A stretch of DNA of 44,228 nt, taken from Clostridia bacterium (lineage in GTDB: Bacteria > Bacillota > Clostridia > Oscillospirales > Butyricicoccaceae). The position numbers were made by a program, and so were the translations under genes. Position 1 is the stretch's first letter. The number at the start of each line of letters is the position of its first letter. Shown piece by piece: positions 16,878 to 27,370 of the stretch. A model generated the notes under the pieces. It made no database searches, was not told the DNA's origin, and saw only the letters and a program-made list of their open reading frames with translations. The DNA is taken from the NCBI GenBank assembly GCA_021205365.1, contig JAJPXP010000048.1, positions 1 through 44,228 on the forward strand, given 5' to 3'.

Positions 16878-16891
16878 CGAACGTTTGTTCT
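16878..16891 (+). promoter_or_regulatory. LexA (SOS) box upstream of uvrB
   Basis: CGAACGTTTGTTCT: a perfect GAAC-N4-GTTC dyad that matches the Gram-positive LexA/DinR consensus CGAACRNRYGTTYG except at the last base and one degenerate internal position. It abuts the -35 element of the uvrB promoter, so LexA would block it. Confidence 0.9.
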
Positions 16892-16919
16892 TGAATAAAT
16901 CTGCCGCATGGTTTATAAT
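16891..16919 (+). promoter_or_regulatory. uvrBA promoter
   Basis: TTGAAT at 16891-16896, 17-bp spacer, perfect TATAAT at 16914-16919; about 25 nt before the uvrB start codon, directly next to the LexA box. Confidence 0.88.
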
Positions 16920-16944
16920 AGGGCACACAGGAGGTGCACAGCTG

Positions 16945-18912
16945 ATGCCAAAATTTGAAATCGTATCAGAATACAAGCCGGCGGGCGATCAGCCGGAGGC
17001 AATCGAAAAGCTTGCACAGGGGATTCAGCTGGGATTCACTGAGCAGACTCTGTTGGGTGTTACCGGCTCTGGCAAAACCTTTACTATGGCGAATATCATT
17101 CAGGAGGTACAGAAGCCGACACTGGTGCTTGCGCACAATAAGACACTGGCCGCACAGCTCTGTTCGGAGCTTCGTGAGTTTTTTCCGAATAATGCTGTGG
17201 AGTTTTTTGTCTCCTATTATGATTATTACCAGCCGGAGGCATATATTGCGTCAACAGATACGTATATCGAAAAGGATTCTGCCATCAATGAAGAAATTGA
17301 ACGCCTCCGCCATTCGGCAACTTCGGCGTTGTTTGAGCGGAGGGATGTTATCATTGTAGCATCGGTATCCTGTATCTATTCCTTGGGAGACCCGATCGAT
17401 TACAAAAACATGGTTGTATCCCTGCGTCCGGGTATGGAGGTTCCATACGATGTCCTGATGAAACGTCTTACAGAAATCCAGTATGAACGAAATGATATTG
17501 CTTTTGAACGAAACCGCTTTCGTGTACGGGGGGATACCGTTGAAATCTGGCCGGTATATACCGATTCGTTTGCGTACCGCGTTGAATTTTTCGGCAATGA
17601 AATTGACCGCATCAGTGAAGTAAATCCATTGACCGGAGAACGCTTACGGGAAGTACAGCATGCCGCCATTTATCCGGCATCTCATTATGTTACGCCAAAG
17701 GATAAAATGGATGCTGCGCTGAAAGAAATTGAACAGGAAATGCATACGCGTGTTGCATGGTTTGAAGAAAATGAAAAGCTTGTGGAAGCACAGCGTATTG
17801 GACAGCGTACGCGCTATGATATGGAAATGATGCAGGAAATCGGCTTTTGCAGCGGTATTGAGAACTATTCCCGCGTATTATCAGGCAGAGAACCGGGATC
17901 TGCGCCATATACACTGATGGATTATTTCCCGAAGGATTTTTTGATGATTATCGACGAATCCCATGTGACACTCCCGCAGGTGCGTGCCATGTTCCATGGT
18001 GATCAGGCACGTAAAAAAAGCCTGATTGACAACGGGTTCCGTCTGCCTTCAGCGCTGGACAACCGTCCATTGAATTTTGAGGAATTTCAGCAGCGGATCA
18101 ATCAGGTGATTTATGTCAGTGCAACGCCGGCAGATTTTGAAAAGAGCCGTTCCAGCCAGATTGTAGAGCAGCTGATTCGTCCAACCGGTTTGCTTGACCC
18201 GAAAATTGATGTCCGTCCAATAGAAGGACAAATTGATGACCTGATTGGAGAAATCAATGAACGTTCTGCGCGCAAGGAACGTGTTTTGGTAACAACACTG
18301 ACTGTAAAGATGGCAGAGGATTTAACGGACTATTTGGAAAATGCGGGAATCCGTGTGCGTTATCTGCATCATGATGTCAAAACGATCGAACGAATGGAAA
18401 TTATCCGCGATCTTCGTCTGGGATTGTTTGATGTGCTGGTGGGTATCAACCTGCTGCGTGAAGGGCTTGACCTGCCGGAGGTATCGCTGGTGGCAATTTT
18501 GGATGCGGATAAGGAAGGTTTCCTGCGTTCGGAAACCTCCCTGGTGCAGACCATTGGACGTGCCGCGCGAAATGCCAACGGTGAAGTTGTACTGTATGCA
18601 GATACCATCACGCCGTCCATGGACCGTGCCATGAAGGAAACCGAACGGCGCCGTGCAATTCAGTCGAAATTCAATGAAGAGCATGGCATTGTACCAAAGA
18701 CCATTGTCAAGCAGGTACACGATGTCATTGAAATTTCAGCGCCGAGTACGGAAATCGGTGCCGTTGTCAGCAAACGCAAGCTGACAAAGACACAGCGTAT
18801 GCAGCAGATTGGCATTCTGCGGAAGCAGATGAAGGAAGCTGCAAAAATGCTGGAGTTTGAGCTGGCAGCAGATTTGCGCGATCAGATTCGCGCGCTGGAA
18901 GAACAACAATAA
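16945..18912 (+). CDS. uvrB: excinuclease ABC subunit B
   Basis: DNA-damage verification helicase-like subunit of nucleotide excision repair; it accepts the lesion from UvrA and recruits UvrC. The 655-residue protein has Walker A GVTGSGKT at 38-45, the beta-hairpin region [11 protein letters not shown] near 91, the DESH-type motif [11 protein letters not shown], helicase motif [11 protein letters not shown], and a C-terminal UVR domain ([16 protein letters not shown]) that binds UvrC. The ATG at 16945 follows GGAGG; an upstream in-frame start at 16885 would lie inside the promoter. It is first in an operon with uvrA, under LexA control. Confidence 0.98.
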   Translation: MPKFEIVSEYKPAGDQPEAIEKLAQGIQLGFTEQTLLGVTGSGKTFTMANIIQEVQKPTLVLAHNKTLAAQLCSELREFFPNNAVEFFVSYYDYYQPEAYIASTDTYIEKDSAINEEIERLRHSATSALFERRDVIIVASVSCIYSLGDPIDYKNMVVSLRPGMEVPYDVLMKRLTEIQYERNDIAFERNRFRVRGDTVEIWPVYTDSFAYRVEFFGNEIDRISEVNPLTGERLREVQHAAIYPASHYVTPKDKMDAALKEIEQEMHTRVAWFEENEKLVEAQRIGQRTRYDMEMMQEIGFCSGIENYSRVLSGREPGSAPYTLMDYFPKDFLMIIDESHVTLPQVRAMFHGDQARKKSLIDNGFRLPSALDNRPLNFEEFQQRINQVIYVSATPADFEKSRSSQIVEQLIRPTGLLDPKIDVRPIEGQIDDLIGEINERSARKERVLVTTLTVKMAEDLTDYLENAGIRVRYLHHDVKTIERMEIIRDLRLGLFDVLVGINLLREGLDLPEVSLVAILDADKEGFLRSETSLVQTIGRAARNANGEVVLYADTITPSMDRAMKETERRRAIQSKFNEEHGIVPKTIVKQVHDVIEISAPSTEIGAVVSKRKLTKTQRMQQIGILRKQMKEAAKMLEFELAADLRDQIRALEEQQ

Positions 18913-18929
18913 GCAGGAGAAGAAAATCC

Positions 18930-21755
18930 ATGCAGGAAAAATATATACACGTAAAAGGTGCCAGAGAGCACAATTTAAAAAATGTAGAGGTCTGGATTCC
19001 GCGTGACAAGCTTGTCGTGCTTACCGGACTTTCCGGCAGCGGTAAATCATCGCTTGCTTTTGATACCATTTATGCTGAAGGACAGAGGCGGTATGTGGAA
19101 TCGCTGTCTTCCTATGCCCGTCAGTTTTTGGGGCAGATGGATAAACCGGATATGGATTATATCGAGGGATTATCTCCGGCAATTTCCATTGACCAGAAAA
19201 CTACAAGCCGCAATCCGCGTTCCACAGTAGGGACGGTAACAGAGATTTATGATTATTTGCGTTTGCTTTGGGCGCGTGTGGGTATTCCGCATTGCCCCAA
19301 GTGCGGTAAGGAAATCAAACAGCAGACCATTGATCAGATTGTTGACCACCTGATGGGAATGCCGGAGCGTACCCGTGTACAGATTCTGGCTCCGGTTGTC
19401 CGCCAGCGAAAGGGCGAGCATCAGAAGGTGTTTAAAGATGCACGTAAGAGCGGCTACGTTCGTGTGCGGGTGGATGGCAATCTGTATGACCTCTCTGAAG
19501 AGATTAAACTGGAAAAAAATAAAAAACACAGTATCGAAATTGTCGTAGACCGGTTGGTCGTTAAGCCCGAAATCCGCAGCCGTCTGAATGACTCTGTGGA
19601 GACAGCTTGTGCATTGACCGGAGGTCTGGTTCTGGCGGATATTATTGATGGAGAAACGCTGTCTTTTTCACAGAATTATGCCTGTGATGACTGCGGTGTT
19701 TCCATTGAAGAGCTGACGCCGCGCATGTTTTCCTTCAATAATCCCTATGGCGCGTGTCCGGTATGCACGGGTCTGGGGATGCAGATGAAGATTGATCCGG
19801 ACAGCATTCTTCCTAACCGGAAACTGTCCATCCGTCAGGGTGCCATTCAGGCAAGTGGCTGGAATAGCTGTGACAATGGCAGCATTGCGCGGATGTATTA
19901 TGATGCTCTGGGTAAACGGTTTGGGTTTACGCTGGATACCCCGGTTGAACAAATGCCGAAAGAAGCTGTGGATGCACTGTTGTACGGCACGGGTGAGGAA
20001 AAACTGATATTGCGCGTATCCCGTTATTCCGGCGGTAAGATGGAGCAGCCTTTTGAAGGTATCATCAAAAATCTGGAACGCCGCCATAGTGAAACCAATT
20101 CTGAATGGGCGCGTGCGGAAATCGAAGAGAGCATGCGTGAAATTCCCTGCCCGGAATGTGGCGGGCGCAGACTAAAAAAAGAACTGCTTGCAGTTACAGT
20201 CGGCGGCCTCAACATCATGGAATTTTGTGAAATGCCGGTAGATAAGGAACTTGGATTTATTGAGCATCTGCAGCTGACAAACCAGCAGATGCTGATTGCA
20301 GACCGCATTTTGAAGGAAGCGCGTTCCAGACTGGGATTTTTGCAAAATGTCGGATTGGGCTATCTGACACTTGCGCGTGCATCCGCAACACTTTCCGGCG
20401 GTGAGAGCCAACGTATCCGTCTGGCCACACAGATTGGTTCGGCATTGATGGGTGTGCTGTATATTCTGGACGAACCATCGATTGGTCTGCATCAGCGGGA
20501 CAATAACAAGCTTTTGGCAACTCTAAAGAAATTGCGTGATATGGGGAATACACTGATTGTCGTAGAACATGATGAGGATACCATGTGCGCAGCCGACCAT
20601 ATTATCGATGTTGGGCCGGCAGCCGGTACAAACGGCGGCAATATTATCTATTCCGGCGATGTAAAAGGATTGCTGGAATGCAAAGAATCTATTACAGGCG
20701 AATATTTGAGCAGAAGACGAAAAATTAAGGTTCCCCAGGCACGAAGAGTGGGAAGCGGAAAGTCTATCACATTTACAGATTGCGTTGTGAATAATCTGCG
20801 AAATCAGACTTTTACCATTCCGCTGGGGACGCTGACCTGTATTACGGGTGTGTCAGGAAGCGGAAAGTCTTCTTTTGTCAATGAAATTCTGTATAAAAAG
20901 CTTGCTTCTGAACTGAACCGTGCCAAGTGTAAGCCGGGAAAATTCGGCAAAGTCACCGGACTGAAAAATCTGGATAAGGTAATTCAGATTGATCAGGCTC
21001 CGATTGGACGCACGCCGCGTTCCAATCCGGCAACGTATACGGGATTGTTCAATGATATCCGTTCGCTGTTTGCGCAGACACAGGATGCTAAAATGCGTGC
21101 GTATGGACCGGGACGTTTTTCCTTTAATGTAAAGGGCGGACGCTGTGAGGCCTGCACCGGTGACGGCTTATTGAAAATAGAAATGCATTTTCTGCCCGAT
21201 CTGTATGTTCCGTGTGAGGTCTGCAAAGGGAAGCGATACAATAAGGAAACGCTGGAAGTGCGGTATAAGGGCAAGAATATTGCAGAAGTACTGGAGATGA
21301 CGGTGGATGAAGCAGTCGGATTTTTTGAAAATGTACCGAAAATCCATCGCCGTCTGCTGACGCTGCAGGAGGTCGGCCTGGGTTATGTTGCACTTGGGCA
21401 GGCTTCGACAACGTTGTCCGGTGGTGAGAGCCAGCGCGTTAAGCTTGCAACAGAGCTTTCCAAGCGGTCAACTGGACGTACGATGTATATTCTGGATGAG
21501 CCGACAACCGGCTTGCACGTTGCAGATGTACACCGTCTGATTGATGTCTTGCAGAAGCTGGTAGATGCCGGAAATACTGTCGTTGTCATTGAGCACAATC
21601 TGGATGTCATCAAGATTGCAGACCATATTATTGACCTTGGCCCGGAAGGCGGAGATGGCGGTGGACAGATTGTCTGCACGGGAACACCGGAAGAGGTTGC
21701 GCAGTGTGCGAAATCCTATACCGGACAATATCTCAAAAAATATCTGGCAGAATGA
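18930..21755 (+). CDS. uvrA: excinuclease ABC subunit A
   Basis: Damage-recognition ATPase of nucleotide excision repair. The 941-residue protein has two ABC modules: Walker [10 protein letters not shown] near residue 35 and GVSGSGKSS near 643, each with an LSGGESQR signature (about 490 and 830), plus the zinc-binding cysteine sets CPKCGKE, CDDCG/CPVC and [12 protein letters not shown]. All are intact and the length is normal. It follows uvrB by 17 nt with GGAGAAG ahead of the ATG and ends the SOS operon at the terminator at 21768. Confidence 0.98.
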   Translation: MQEKYIHVKGAREHNLKNVEVWIPRDKLVVLTGLSGSGKSSLAFDTIYAEGQRRYVESLSSYARQFLGQMDKPDMDYIEGLSPAISIDQKTTSRNPRSTVGTVTEIYDYLRLLWARVGIPHCPKCGKEIKQQTIDQIVDHLMGMPERTRVQILAPVVRQRKGEHQKVFKDARKSGYVRVRVDGNLYDLSEEIKLEKNKKHSIEIVVDRLVVKPEIRSRLNDSVETACALTGGLVLADIIDGETLSFSQNYACDDCGVSIEELTPRMFSFNNPYGACPVCTGLGMQMKIDPDSILPNRKLSIRQGAIQASGWNSCDNGSIARMYYDALGKRFGFTLDTPVEQMPKEAVDALLYGTGEEKLILRVSRYSGGKMEQPFEGIIKNLERRHSETNSEWARAEIEESMREIPCPECGGRRLKKELLAVTVGGLNIMEFCEMPVDKELGFIEHLQLTNQQMLIADRILKEARSRLGFLQNVGLGYLTLARASATLSGGESQRIRLATQIGSALMGVLYILDEPSIGLHQRDNNKLLATLKKLRDMGNTLIVVEHDEDTMCAADHIIDVGPAAGTNGGNIIYSGDVKGLLECKESITGEYLSRRRKIKVPQARRVGSGKSITFTDCVVNNLRNQTFTIPLGTLTCITGVSGSGKSSFVNEILYKKLASELNRAKCKPGKFGKVTGLKNLDKVIQIDQAPIGRTPRSNPATYTGLFNDIRSLFAQTQDAKMRAYGPGRFSFNVKGGRCEACTGDGLLKIEMHFLPDLYVPCEVCKGKRYNKETLEVRYKGKNIAEVLEMTVDEAVGFFENVPKIHRRLLTLQEVGLGYVALGQASTTLSGGESQRVKLATELSKRSTGRTMYILDEPTTGLHVADVHRLIDVLQKLVDAGNTVVVIEHNLDVIKIADHIIDLGPEGGDGGGQIVCTGTPEEVAQCAKSYTGQYLKKYLAE

Positions 21756-21767
21756 ATATAGCTGCAC

Positions 21768-21808
21768 ACAGCCGATGGAGCATGGACTCAGTCGGCTGTT
21801 TTCTTTTC
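21768..21808 (+). terminator. intrinsic terminator of uvrBA
   Basis: 8-bp stem ACAGCCGA/TCGGCTGT around a 16-nt partly paired loop, followed by TTTCTTTT. Confidence 0.83.
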
Positions 21809-21891
21809 TATGAAAATCCGGAATTTTACTGTGAAAAAGTATATAAGGACGTCAAATTCAAGTGGATATCATTGTAATTTTGTCTATAATC

Positions 21892-21920
21892 TTGTGGGAG
21901 TGTAGTTTTTTTGTTATAAT
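21892..21920 (+). promoter_or_regulatory. promoter of the recJ-relA operon
   Basis: TTGTGG at 21892-21897, 17-bp spacer, perfect TATAAT at 21915-21920, about 35 nt before the recJ start. A second TATAAT at 21885-21890 could belong to an overlapping promoter. Confidence 0.65.
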
Positions 21921-21954
21921 AGGAAGCGAATTGAAATAAAAATGAGGAGTTGCA

Positions 21955-24057
21955 ATGAAATCAAAAAAATGGAACATTGCCCGACCGGATATTGATGCAA
22001 TTCGCAATCTGACAAAACAGTGCGGATATGCACCACTGACGGCGGCAGTTCTGTGTGCCCGTGGACTGGATACGCCGGAAAAAGCTGCAGGTTTCCTCAG
22101 CTATGACGTGTCCGGTCTTCACAACCCCTTTTTGCTTCCGGATATGCAGCTTGCAGTGGATACGATTGAGGAATCCATTGCAAAGGGGGAACGTATTGCT
22201 GTATTTGGCGATTATGACGTGGACGGCATTACATCAACTTGTGTGCTTGTCCGTTATTTGAAAAGCAGAGGTGCAGTGTGCAGTTATTACATTCCAGATC
22301 GCCTGACAGAGGGGTATGGATTAAATAAAACTGCGTTGCGGAAGCTCCGGGCACAAGGAGCTTCACTCGTTATCACAGTGGATTCCGGCATTACAGCGAC
22401 AGAAGAAATTGCCTATGCAAAACAGATCGGTTTAAAGGTTGTTGTAACAGACCATCATGAATGCAAGGATGCATTGCCGGATGCACTTGCTGTTGTCAAT
22501 CCAAAGCGTCCAGATAGCAGCTATCCGTTTAAGGAGCTTGCAGGTGTTGGCGTTGTCTTTAAGCTGCTTTGCGCACTCGCGGGGCCGGAGCACCAAAAGG
22601 ATATTCTGATGGAATATCTTGATCTGGTAGCTGTCGGAACGATTGCAGATGTTATGCTGCTGCGGGGTGAAAACCGTATTATCGTCACGTATGGACTGGT
22701 GCTGCTGCAGCAGACACAAAATCCCGGACTCCGTATGCTGATGCAGGAAGCCGGTGTGGAGACACGGAGAATGACATCTTCCGTTGTCAGCTTCACGCTT
22801 GCGCCGCGCATCAATGCAGCAGGACGTATGGGCTGCGCCAATCAGGCGGCGGAGCTGTTTTTGACGGACAGTCTGAGCCGGGCACAGGACATTGCAGTTA
22901 TGCTGTGCTGTCAGAACAAGGAACGGCAGAATGCCGAAAATGTGATCCTCAATCAGGCATTTGAGGTTTTGCAGAAGGAATATGACCCGCAGGAAGACCG
23001 TATGATTGTTCTGTGGGGAGAAAATTGGCACCATGGTGTCATTGGAATTGTATCTTCCCGTATTTCAGACCGCTATGGTTGTCCAACGGTACTGATTTCG
23101 CTGGATGGAGAACAGGGGAAAGGTTCTGGCCGTTCGGTCAATGGCTTTAACTTATTTGAAGCACTGGAGCACAGTTCATCATTCCTGCAAAAGTTTGGCG
23201 GGCATGCATTGGCAGCGGGACTGACGATTTCACGAGAAAATCTTCCGGCATTCAAAGAGAGCATCTGCGCGTATGCAAAGCAAAACATTACCGATGAAGA
23301 TCTTATGCCAGTGGTCAATATCGATTGCCTGATTTCACCAGATGATATTTCACTGGAGGCGATCCGTGATCTTGGTATCCTGGAACCCTATGGCATGGGA
23401 AACCGGGAACCGATCTTTGCGATCCGGGAACTGACTGTAGAGGATATTACACCGATTTCCAGTGACCGGCATTTGAAAATGTCTTTGATTAAGGGCGGAA
23501 GGCGGTTTACTGCGATGCTGTTTGGCACTGGGTCGGGCGGATGTCCCGTTGTACAGGGCGATATGGTAGATGCTGCTTTCAGCTTGGAGATCAACCATTT
23601 TCGTGGGCGTCAGAATATTCAGCTGATGCTCAAGGATATCCGGCTCAGTGATTGTGAGCTGGAAAAGGATCATTATTTCCTCACCTGTTATTCTAACTTT
23701 ATCAATGGGCAGGAGCTGACAGATCGGCAGGTCAATATGCTGTATCCAGACCGCGCGGATTTGGTTGCGGTGTGGCGGCATATTATTTCCCGCGCAGAGT
23801 CCGGCAAACTGACAGCACCATATAATACATTACCCCGCCGGATTGCCTATGAATCCCGCCGGGTTATCAATATCGGCAAACTGTTTGTTTGCCTAGATGT
23901 ATTTTCGGAGAGCTGTCTGCTGAGCTATCATTTCAAAAATAACTTGGTACATATCAGGATGCGCCCGTTCAAAGGGAAAGCAGACATCACGAAATCTGTG
24001 GTTTTGGCAACCCTGAGGCACAGAAAACAACAAAATGCGGCAGATCAGATGATCTAG
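21955..24057 (+). CDS. recJ: single-stranded-DNA-specific exonuclease RecJ
   Basis: 5'-3' ssDNA exonuclease for recombination and mismatch repair. The 700-residue protein shows DHH phosphoesterase motifs: GDYDVDG with Asp86/88/90, VTVDSGI, and Asp166-His167-His168 in VTDHHE. The DHHA1 region has GRSVNGFNLFEAL and FGGHALAAGLTI, followed by an OB-like domain. A C-terminal extension of about 130 residues (from roughly 570) goes beyond the E. coli enzyme (577 residues), as in many Firmicutes. GAGGAG precedes the ATG. It is the first gene of the operon with relA, which starts 15 nt downstream. Confidence 0.96.
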   Translation: MKSKKWNIARPDIDAIRNLTKQCGYAPLTAAVLCARGLDTPEKAAGFLSYDVSGLHNPFLLPDMQLAVDTIEESIAKGERIAVFGDYDVDGITSTCVLVRYLKSRGAVCSYYIPDRLTEGYGLNKTALRKLRAQGASLVITVDSGITATEEIAYAKQIGLKVVVTDHHECKDALPDALAVVNPKRPDSSYPFKELAGVGVVFKLLCALAGPEHQKDILMEYLDLVAVGTIADVMLLRGENRIIVTYGLVLLQQTQNPGLRMLMQEAGVETRRMTSSVVSFTLAPRINAAGRMGCANQAAELFLTDSLSRAQDIAVMLCCQNKERQNAENVILNQAFEVLQKEYDPQEDRMIVLWGENWHHGVIGIVSSRISDRYGCPTVLISLDGEQGKGSGRSVNGFNLFEALEHSSSFLQKFGGHALAAGLTISRENLPAFKESICAYAKQNITDEDLMPVVNIDCLISPDDISLEAIRDLGILEPYGMGNREPIFAIRELTVEDITPISSDRHLKMSLIKGGRRFTAMLFGTGSGGCPVVQGDMVDAAFSLEINHFRGRQNIQLMLKDIRLSDCELEKDHYFLTCYSNFINGQELTDRQVNMLYPDRADLVAVWRHIISRAESGKLTAPYNTLPRRIAYESRRVINIGKLFVCLDVFSESCLLSYHFKNNLVHIRMRPFKGKADITKSVVLATLRHRKQQNAADQMI

Positions 24058-24072
24058 CTGGGGAGTAAGCAT

Positions 24073-26238
24073 ATGGATATTCAAACAAAAATAGATTTTT
24101 TAATTGAGCGCGTGCAGAAGCAGACGCCGAATGCGGATACCAAAAAAATCCGTATAGCGTATGAGTGCGCCAATGCAGCACATGAGGGGCAGAAGCGCAA
24201 AAATGGTGATCCGTATATTATTCATCCGGTTTCAGTAGCGGAAATTATCGTTGAGATGGGACTGGATACGGATTCGATCTGTGCCGGATTGCTCCACGAC
24301 TGTATGGAGGATACTGACTTCCAGTACGATCAAATTGCAGAACAATTCGGCGTATCCGTGGCTGAGCTGGTGGATGGCGTTACCCGCCTGGGACAGCTGC
24401 ATTATTCCAAGGAGCAGGAGCAGATGGAAGATCTCCGCAAGATGCTGATTGCTATGGCGAAGGATATCCGTGTTATTCTGATTAAGCTGGCTGACCGCCT
24501 GCATAACATGCGGACGATCCAGTTTATGACAATAGAAAAGCAGCGTTCCAAGTCTCTGGAAACCATGGAGATTTATGCGCCAATTGCACACCGTCTGGGT
24601 ATGCAGAAGGTCAAATGGGAACTGGAAGACCTTTCTCTGCAATGTCTGGACCCGGTTGGCTACAAAGAAATTGTAGATGGACTGGAGCGCCAGCGCAGTG
24701 AGCATGAGGAGATGCTGGAGCGGATTAAGAAAACCATTGGCACAAAGCTCAATGAAAGCGGCATCCAGAACTCGATTTCTGCCCGGGTAAAGCACATTTA
24801 CAGCATTTACCGCAAGATGTATGAGCAAAACAAGAGCATTGATGAAATTTATGACATTTGTGCCGTACGCGTTATCGTGGATTCTGTTGCAGATTGTTAT
24901 AATGTTCTGGGCTATGTGCATGATCTGTATAAGCCGATTCCTGGGCGCTTTAAAGACTATATCTCTACACCAAAACCGAATGGCTATCGTTCGCTGCATA
25001 CTACGGTTATCGGACGTTCCGGTGTGCCGTTTGAAGTACAGATTCGTACGGAAGAAATGCATAAGATGGCGGAATACGGCGTAGCTGCACACTGGAAGTA
25101 TAAACAGCACCTGGAAAAGAGCAGCAGCGAGGAAACCTATGCCTGGATTCGCCAGCTGCTGGAATCCCAGCAGGATACGGAAGCGGAAGATTTTATCAAG
25201 AATATCAAAGTTGACCTGTTTTCTGATGAAGTATTCGTCTTCACGCCGCGCGGCGATGTTGTCAATCTCCCGGCGGGAGCTACCCCGATTGACTTTGCTT
25301 ATGGCATTCATTCTGCAGTTGGCAACCGCATGACCGGATGTAAGATCAACGGCCGGATTGCGACGATTGACTATACACTGCAGAACGGTGACATTGTTGA
25401 AATTCTGACCTCTAAGGAGACCCGGGGTCCGAAGCGTGACTGGCTGAAGATGATTAAGACATCCGAAGCACGCAACAAGATTAAGCAGTGGTTCAAGAAG
25501 GAATGTCGGGAAGAGAATATTGAGCAGGGACGCGCAGACCTTGACCGTGAACTGCGTTCCAGCCTGCTGTACAGCCACTTTATGGAAAAACCGGAAATCC
25601 AGCAGAATGTACTGAAAAAGTTTGGATATCCGTCACTTGAGGAGCTGTATGCAGCCATTGGTTATGGTGGAATTACCGTTACAAAGGTGCTCAATAAGGT
25701 GCGGGATGAAGTGATCCGCGCCAGAAAGCAGGAGGAAGTCCGGCAGCCGCTGACCCCGAAACGGCCACATGGCAAGTCGGAATCCGGCGTCATTGTTGAG
25801 GATATCGGCAACTGTAAGGTAAAGTTTGCACGCTGCTGTACGCCGGTACCGGGCGATGATATCATCGGCTATATTACCCGCGGCTATGGTGTATCTGTGC
25901 ACCGCAGGGACTGTGTCAATGTCAAGAATACCAGCCCGGAGGACCAGGAACGCTGGGTTAAGGTTTACTGGGATGAAAATCACATTGAAACCAAGGAACG
26001 GTTCAGCACAGCACTGCAGATTTCCACCAATGACCGCATGGGCGTCATGAATGATGTGCTGCAGACATTGACCAATAACCATATCAACGTCAAGGACTTT
26101 AACGGTAAAACCTTGTCTGAGGGCTACGGTATCATCAATATTGTCATTGAGGTCACTGGCCTGTCCCAGCTGGATGCGCTGAAAAAGAAGCTGCACAGCC
26201 TGCGCGGTGTGATTAACGTTGTACGCCAATCGGTGTAA
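24073..26238 (+). CDS. relA: bifunctional (p)ppGpp synthetase/hydrolase (Rel/RSH)
   Basis: Stringent-response enzyme that makes and degrades (p)ppGpp. The 721-residue protein contains an HD hydrolase domain (His51, His75-Asp76 in LLHDCMED, later ADRLHNMRT), the synthetase domain with RFKDYISTPKPNGYRSLH, then TGS (FVFTPRGDVVNLPAGATPID), zinc-finger/helical and C-terminal ACT domains (about 650-721). The RXKD motif at 292-295 is the form found in bifunctional Rel enzymes rather than ExDD of synthetase-only RelA. A clean ribosome binding site, GGGGAGTAA, precedes the ATG. Co-transcribed with recJ and dtd. Confidence 0.97.
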   Translation: MDIQTKIDFLIERVQKQTPNADTKKIRIAYECANAAHEGQKRKNGDPYIIHPVSVAEIIVEMGLDTDSICAGLLHDCMEDTDFQYDQIAEQFGVSVAELVDGVTRLGQLHYSKEQEQMEDLRKMLIAMAKDIRVILIKLADRLHNMRTIQFMTIEKQRSKSLETMEIYAPIAHRLGMQKVKWELEDLSLQCLDPVGYKEIVDGLERQRSEHEEMLERIKKTIGTKLNESGIQNSISARVKHIYSIYRKMYEQNKSIDEIYDICAVRVIVDSVADCYNVLGYVHDLYKPIPGRFKDYISTPKPNGYRSLHTTVIGRSGVPFEVQIRTEEMHKMAEYGVAAHWKYKQHLEKSSSEETYAWIRQLLESQQDTEAEDFIKNIKVDLFSDEVFVFTPRGDVVNLPAGATPIDFAYGIHSAVGNRMTGCKINGRIATIDYTLQNGDIVEILTSKETRGPKRDWLKMIKTSEARNKIKQWFKKECREENIEQGRADLDRELRSSLLYSHFMEKPEIQQNVLKKFGYPSLEELYAAIGYGGITVTKVLNKVRDEVIRARKQEEVRQPLTPKRPHGKSESGVIVEDIGNCKVKFARCCTPVPGDDIIGYITRGYGVSVHRRDCVNVKNTSPEDQERWVKVYWDENHIETKERFSTALQISTNDRMGVMNDVLQTLTNNHINVKDFNGKTLSEGYGIINIVIEVTGLSQLDALKKKLHSLRGVINVVRQSV

Positions 26239-26250
26239 GGAGGGGCAGCG

Positions 26251-26709
26251 ATGAAGGCAGTATTGCAGCGTGTCACACACGCAACGGTGACGATTGATGG
26301 AAAAATTTCGGGTGAAATCGGAACGGGATTTCTCGTTCTGCTCGGTGTCGCGCCAGAGGATACGGAGAAGGAAGCATTGTATCTAGCACAGAAATGTGTC
26401 GGTTTGCGCGTATTCGAGGATGAAAATGAAAAAATGAATCTCGCACTCGCTGATGTCGGCGGAAAGCTTCTGGTTGTCAGCCAGTTTACGCTGTATGCTG
26501 ACTGCCGCAAGGGCAAACGTCCGAATTTTACGAAGGCGGCAAAGGGCGAGCAGGCGAATGCATTATATGAATACTTTGTATCGTGCTGTCGTGGTCTTGG
26601 TGTGGAAACACAGACCGGCGAATTTGGCGCAGATATGAAGGTGGAGCTGCTCAATGACGGTCCAGTAACGATTCTTCTGGATACGGATGAGCTGATGCGG
26701 AAGAAATAA
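26251..26709 (+). CDS. dtd: D-aminoacyl-tRNA deacylase
   Basis: Removes D-amino acids and glycine mischarged onto tRNA. The 152-residue protein has the catalytic SQFTLYADCRKGKRP motif (about 78-92) and NDGPVTI near 134-140, which supplies the Gly-cisPro loop. Length is standard. It lies 12 nt after relA with AGGAGGGG ahead of the ATG; the relA-dtd order is widespread in Firmicutes. Confidence 0.97.
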   Translation: MKAVLQRVTHATVTIDGKISGEIGTGFLVLLGVAPEDTEKEALYLAQKCVGLRVFEDENEKMNLALADVGGKLLVVSQFTLYADCRKGKRPNFTKAAKGEQANALYEYFVSCCRGLGVETQTGEFGADMKVELLNDGPVTILLDTDELMRKK

Positions 26710-26719
26710 AGGAGAAATT

Positions 26720-27370
26720 ATGCAAATCAAGCAATTTGTTGTTGGTGATGTTGCCACAAACTGCTATCTGGTATACGATGAAAAGACGCTGGAAGGTGCT
26801 ATCGTCGATCCGGGTGACAACGCAGAAAAGCTGTTAAAGGAGATTGAGAGCATCAAGATCAAACTGAAATATATCCTGCTGACGCATGCACATTTCGACC
26901 ATATTCTGGCAGTTGGCGCGATCAAGAGGGCAACTGGTGCACAGGTTGTTGTCGGCAAGGAGGATGAATATCTGTTTGATGCACAGTCATCCCTGTCGCC
27001 GTTTGGCGCGTATGGCCGCCAGCTGATGGCAAAATTCGATTTTCCGGGTGCAGATATCTGGATTACAGAAGATTTGGAGCTTGCCTTTGGCGGCATGAAG
27101 CTGAAATTTTACAGTACACCGGGACATACGCCTGGATCTTATATTATTCAGCTGGATGACAGCATCCTGTTTACTGGTGATACACTGTTCTGCCAGTCCT
27201 GTGGACGCACTGACTTGCCGGGCGGCAGTTGGCCGGATATGCTGAAATCTCTGAAGAAGCTGTACAATCTGCCAGGTGATTATCGTGTTCTGCCGGGGCA
27301 TGAAGGTCTGTCTACGTTGGAGCATGAGCGTACGGCAAATCCATATATGCGTCAGGCTGTGAAAGAATGA
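26720..27370 (+). CDS. MBL-fold metallohydrolase (glyoxalase II-like, YqgX type)
   Basis: A 216-residue metallo-beta-lactamase-fold hydrolase. Metal ligands visible: His56-x-His58-x-Asp60-His61 in THAHFDH, His in TPGHTPGS, Asp in FTGDTLF and His in LPGHEGLS. It is shorter than true glyoxalase II and lacks its C-terminal substrate domain, so the substrate is uncertain; thioester hydrolysis is the usual guess. Its last codons overlap the hemZ start by 4 nt (ATGA). Part of the recJ operon. Confidence 0.93.
   Translation: MQIKQFVVGDVATNCYLVYDEKTLEGAIVDPGDNAEKLLKEIESIKIKLKYILLTHAHFDHILAVGAIKRATGAQVVVGKEDEYLFDAQSSLSPFGAYGRQLMAKFDFPGADIWITEDLELAFGGMKLKFYSTPGHTPGSYIIQLDDSILFTGDTLFCQSCGRTDLPGGSWPDMLKSLKKLYNLPGDYRVLPGHEGLSTLEHERTANPYMRQAVKE

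Noticed and set aside
24232-25578. Long leftward open frame of 448 codons
   Set aside because: Wholly antisense to relA, without ribosome binding site or recognisable domain; a shadow of the relA codon pattern.
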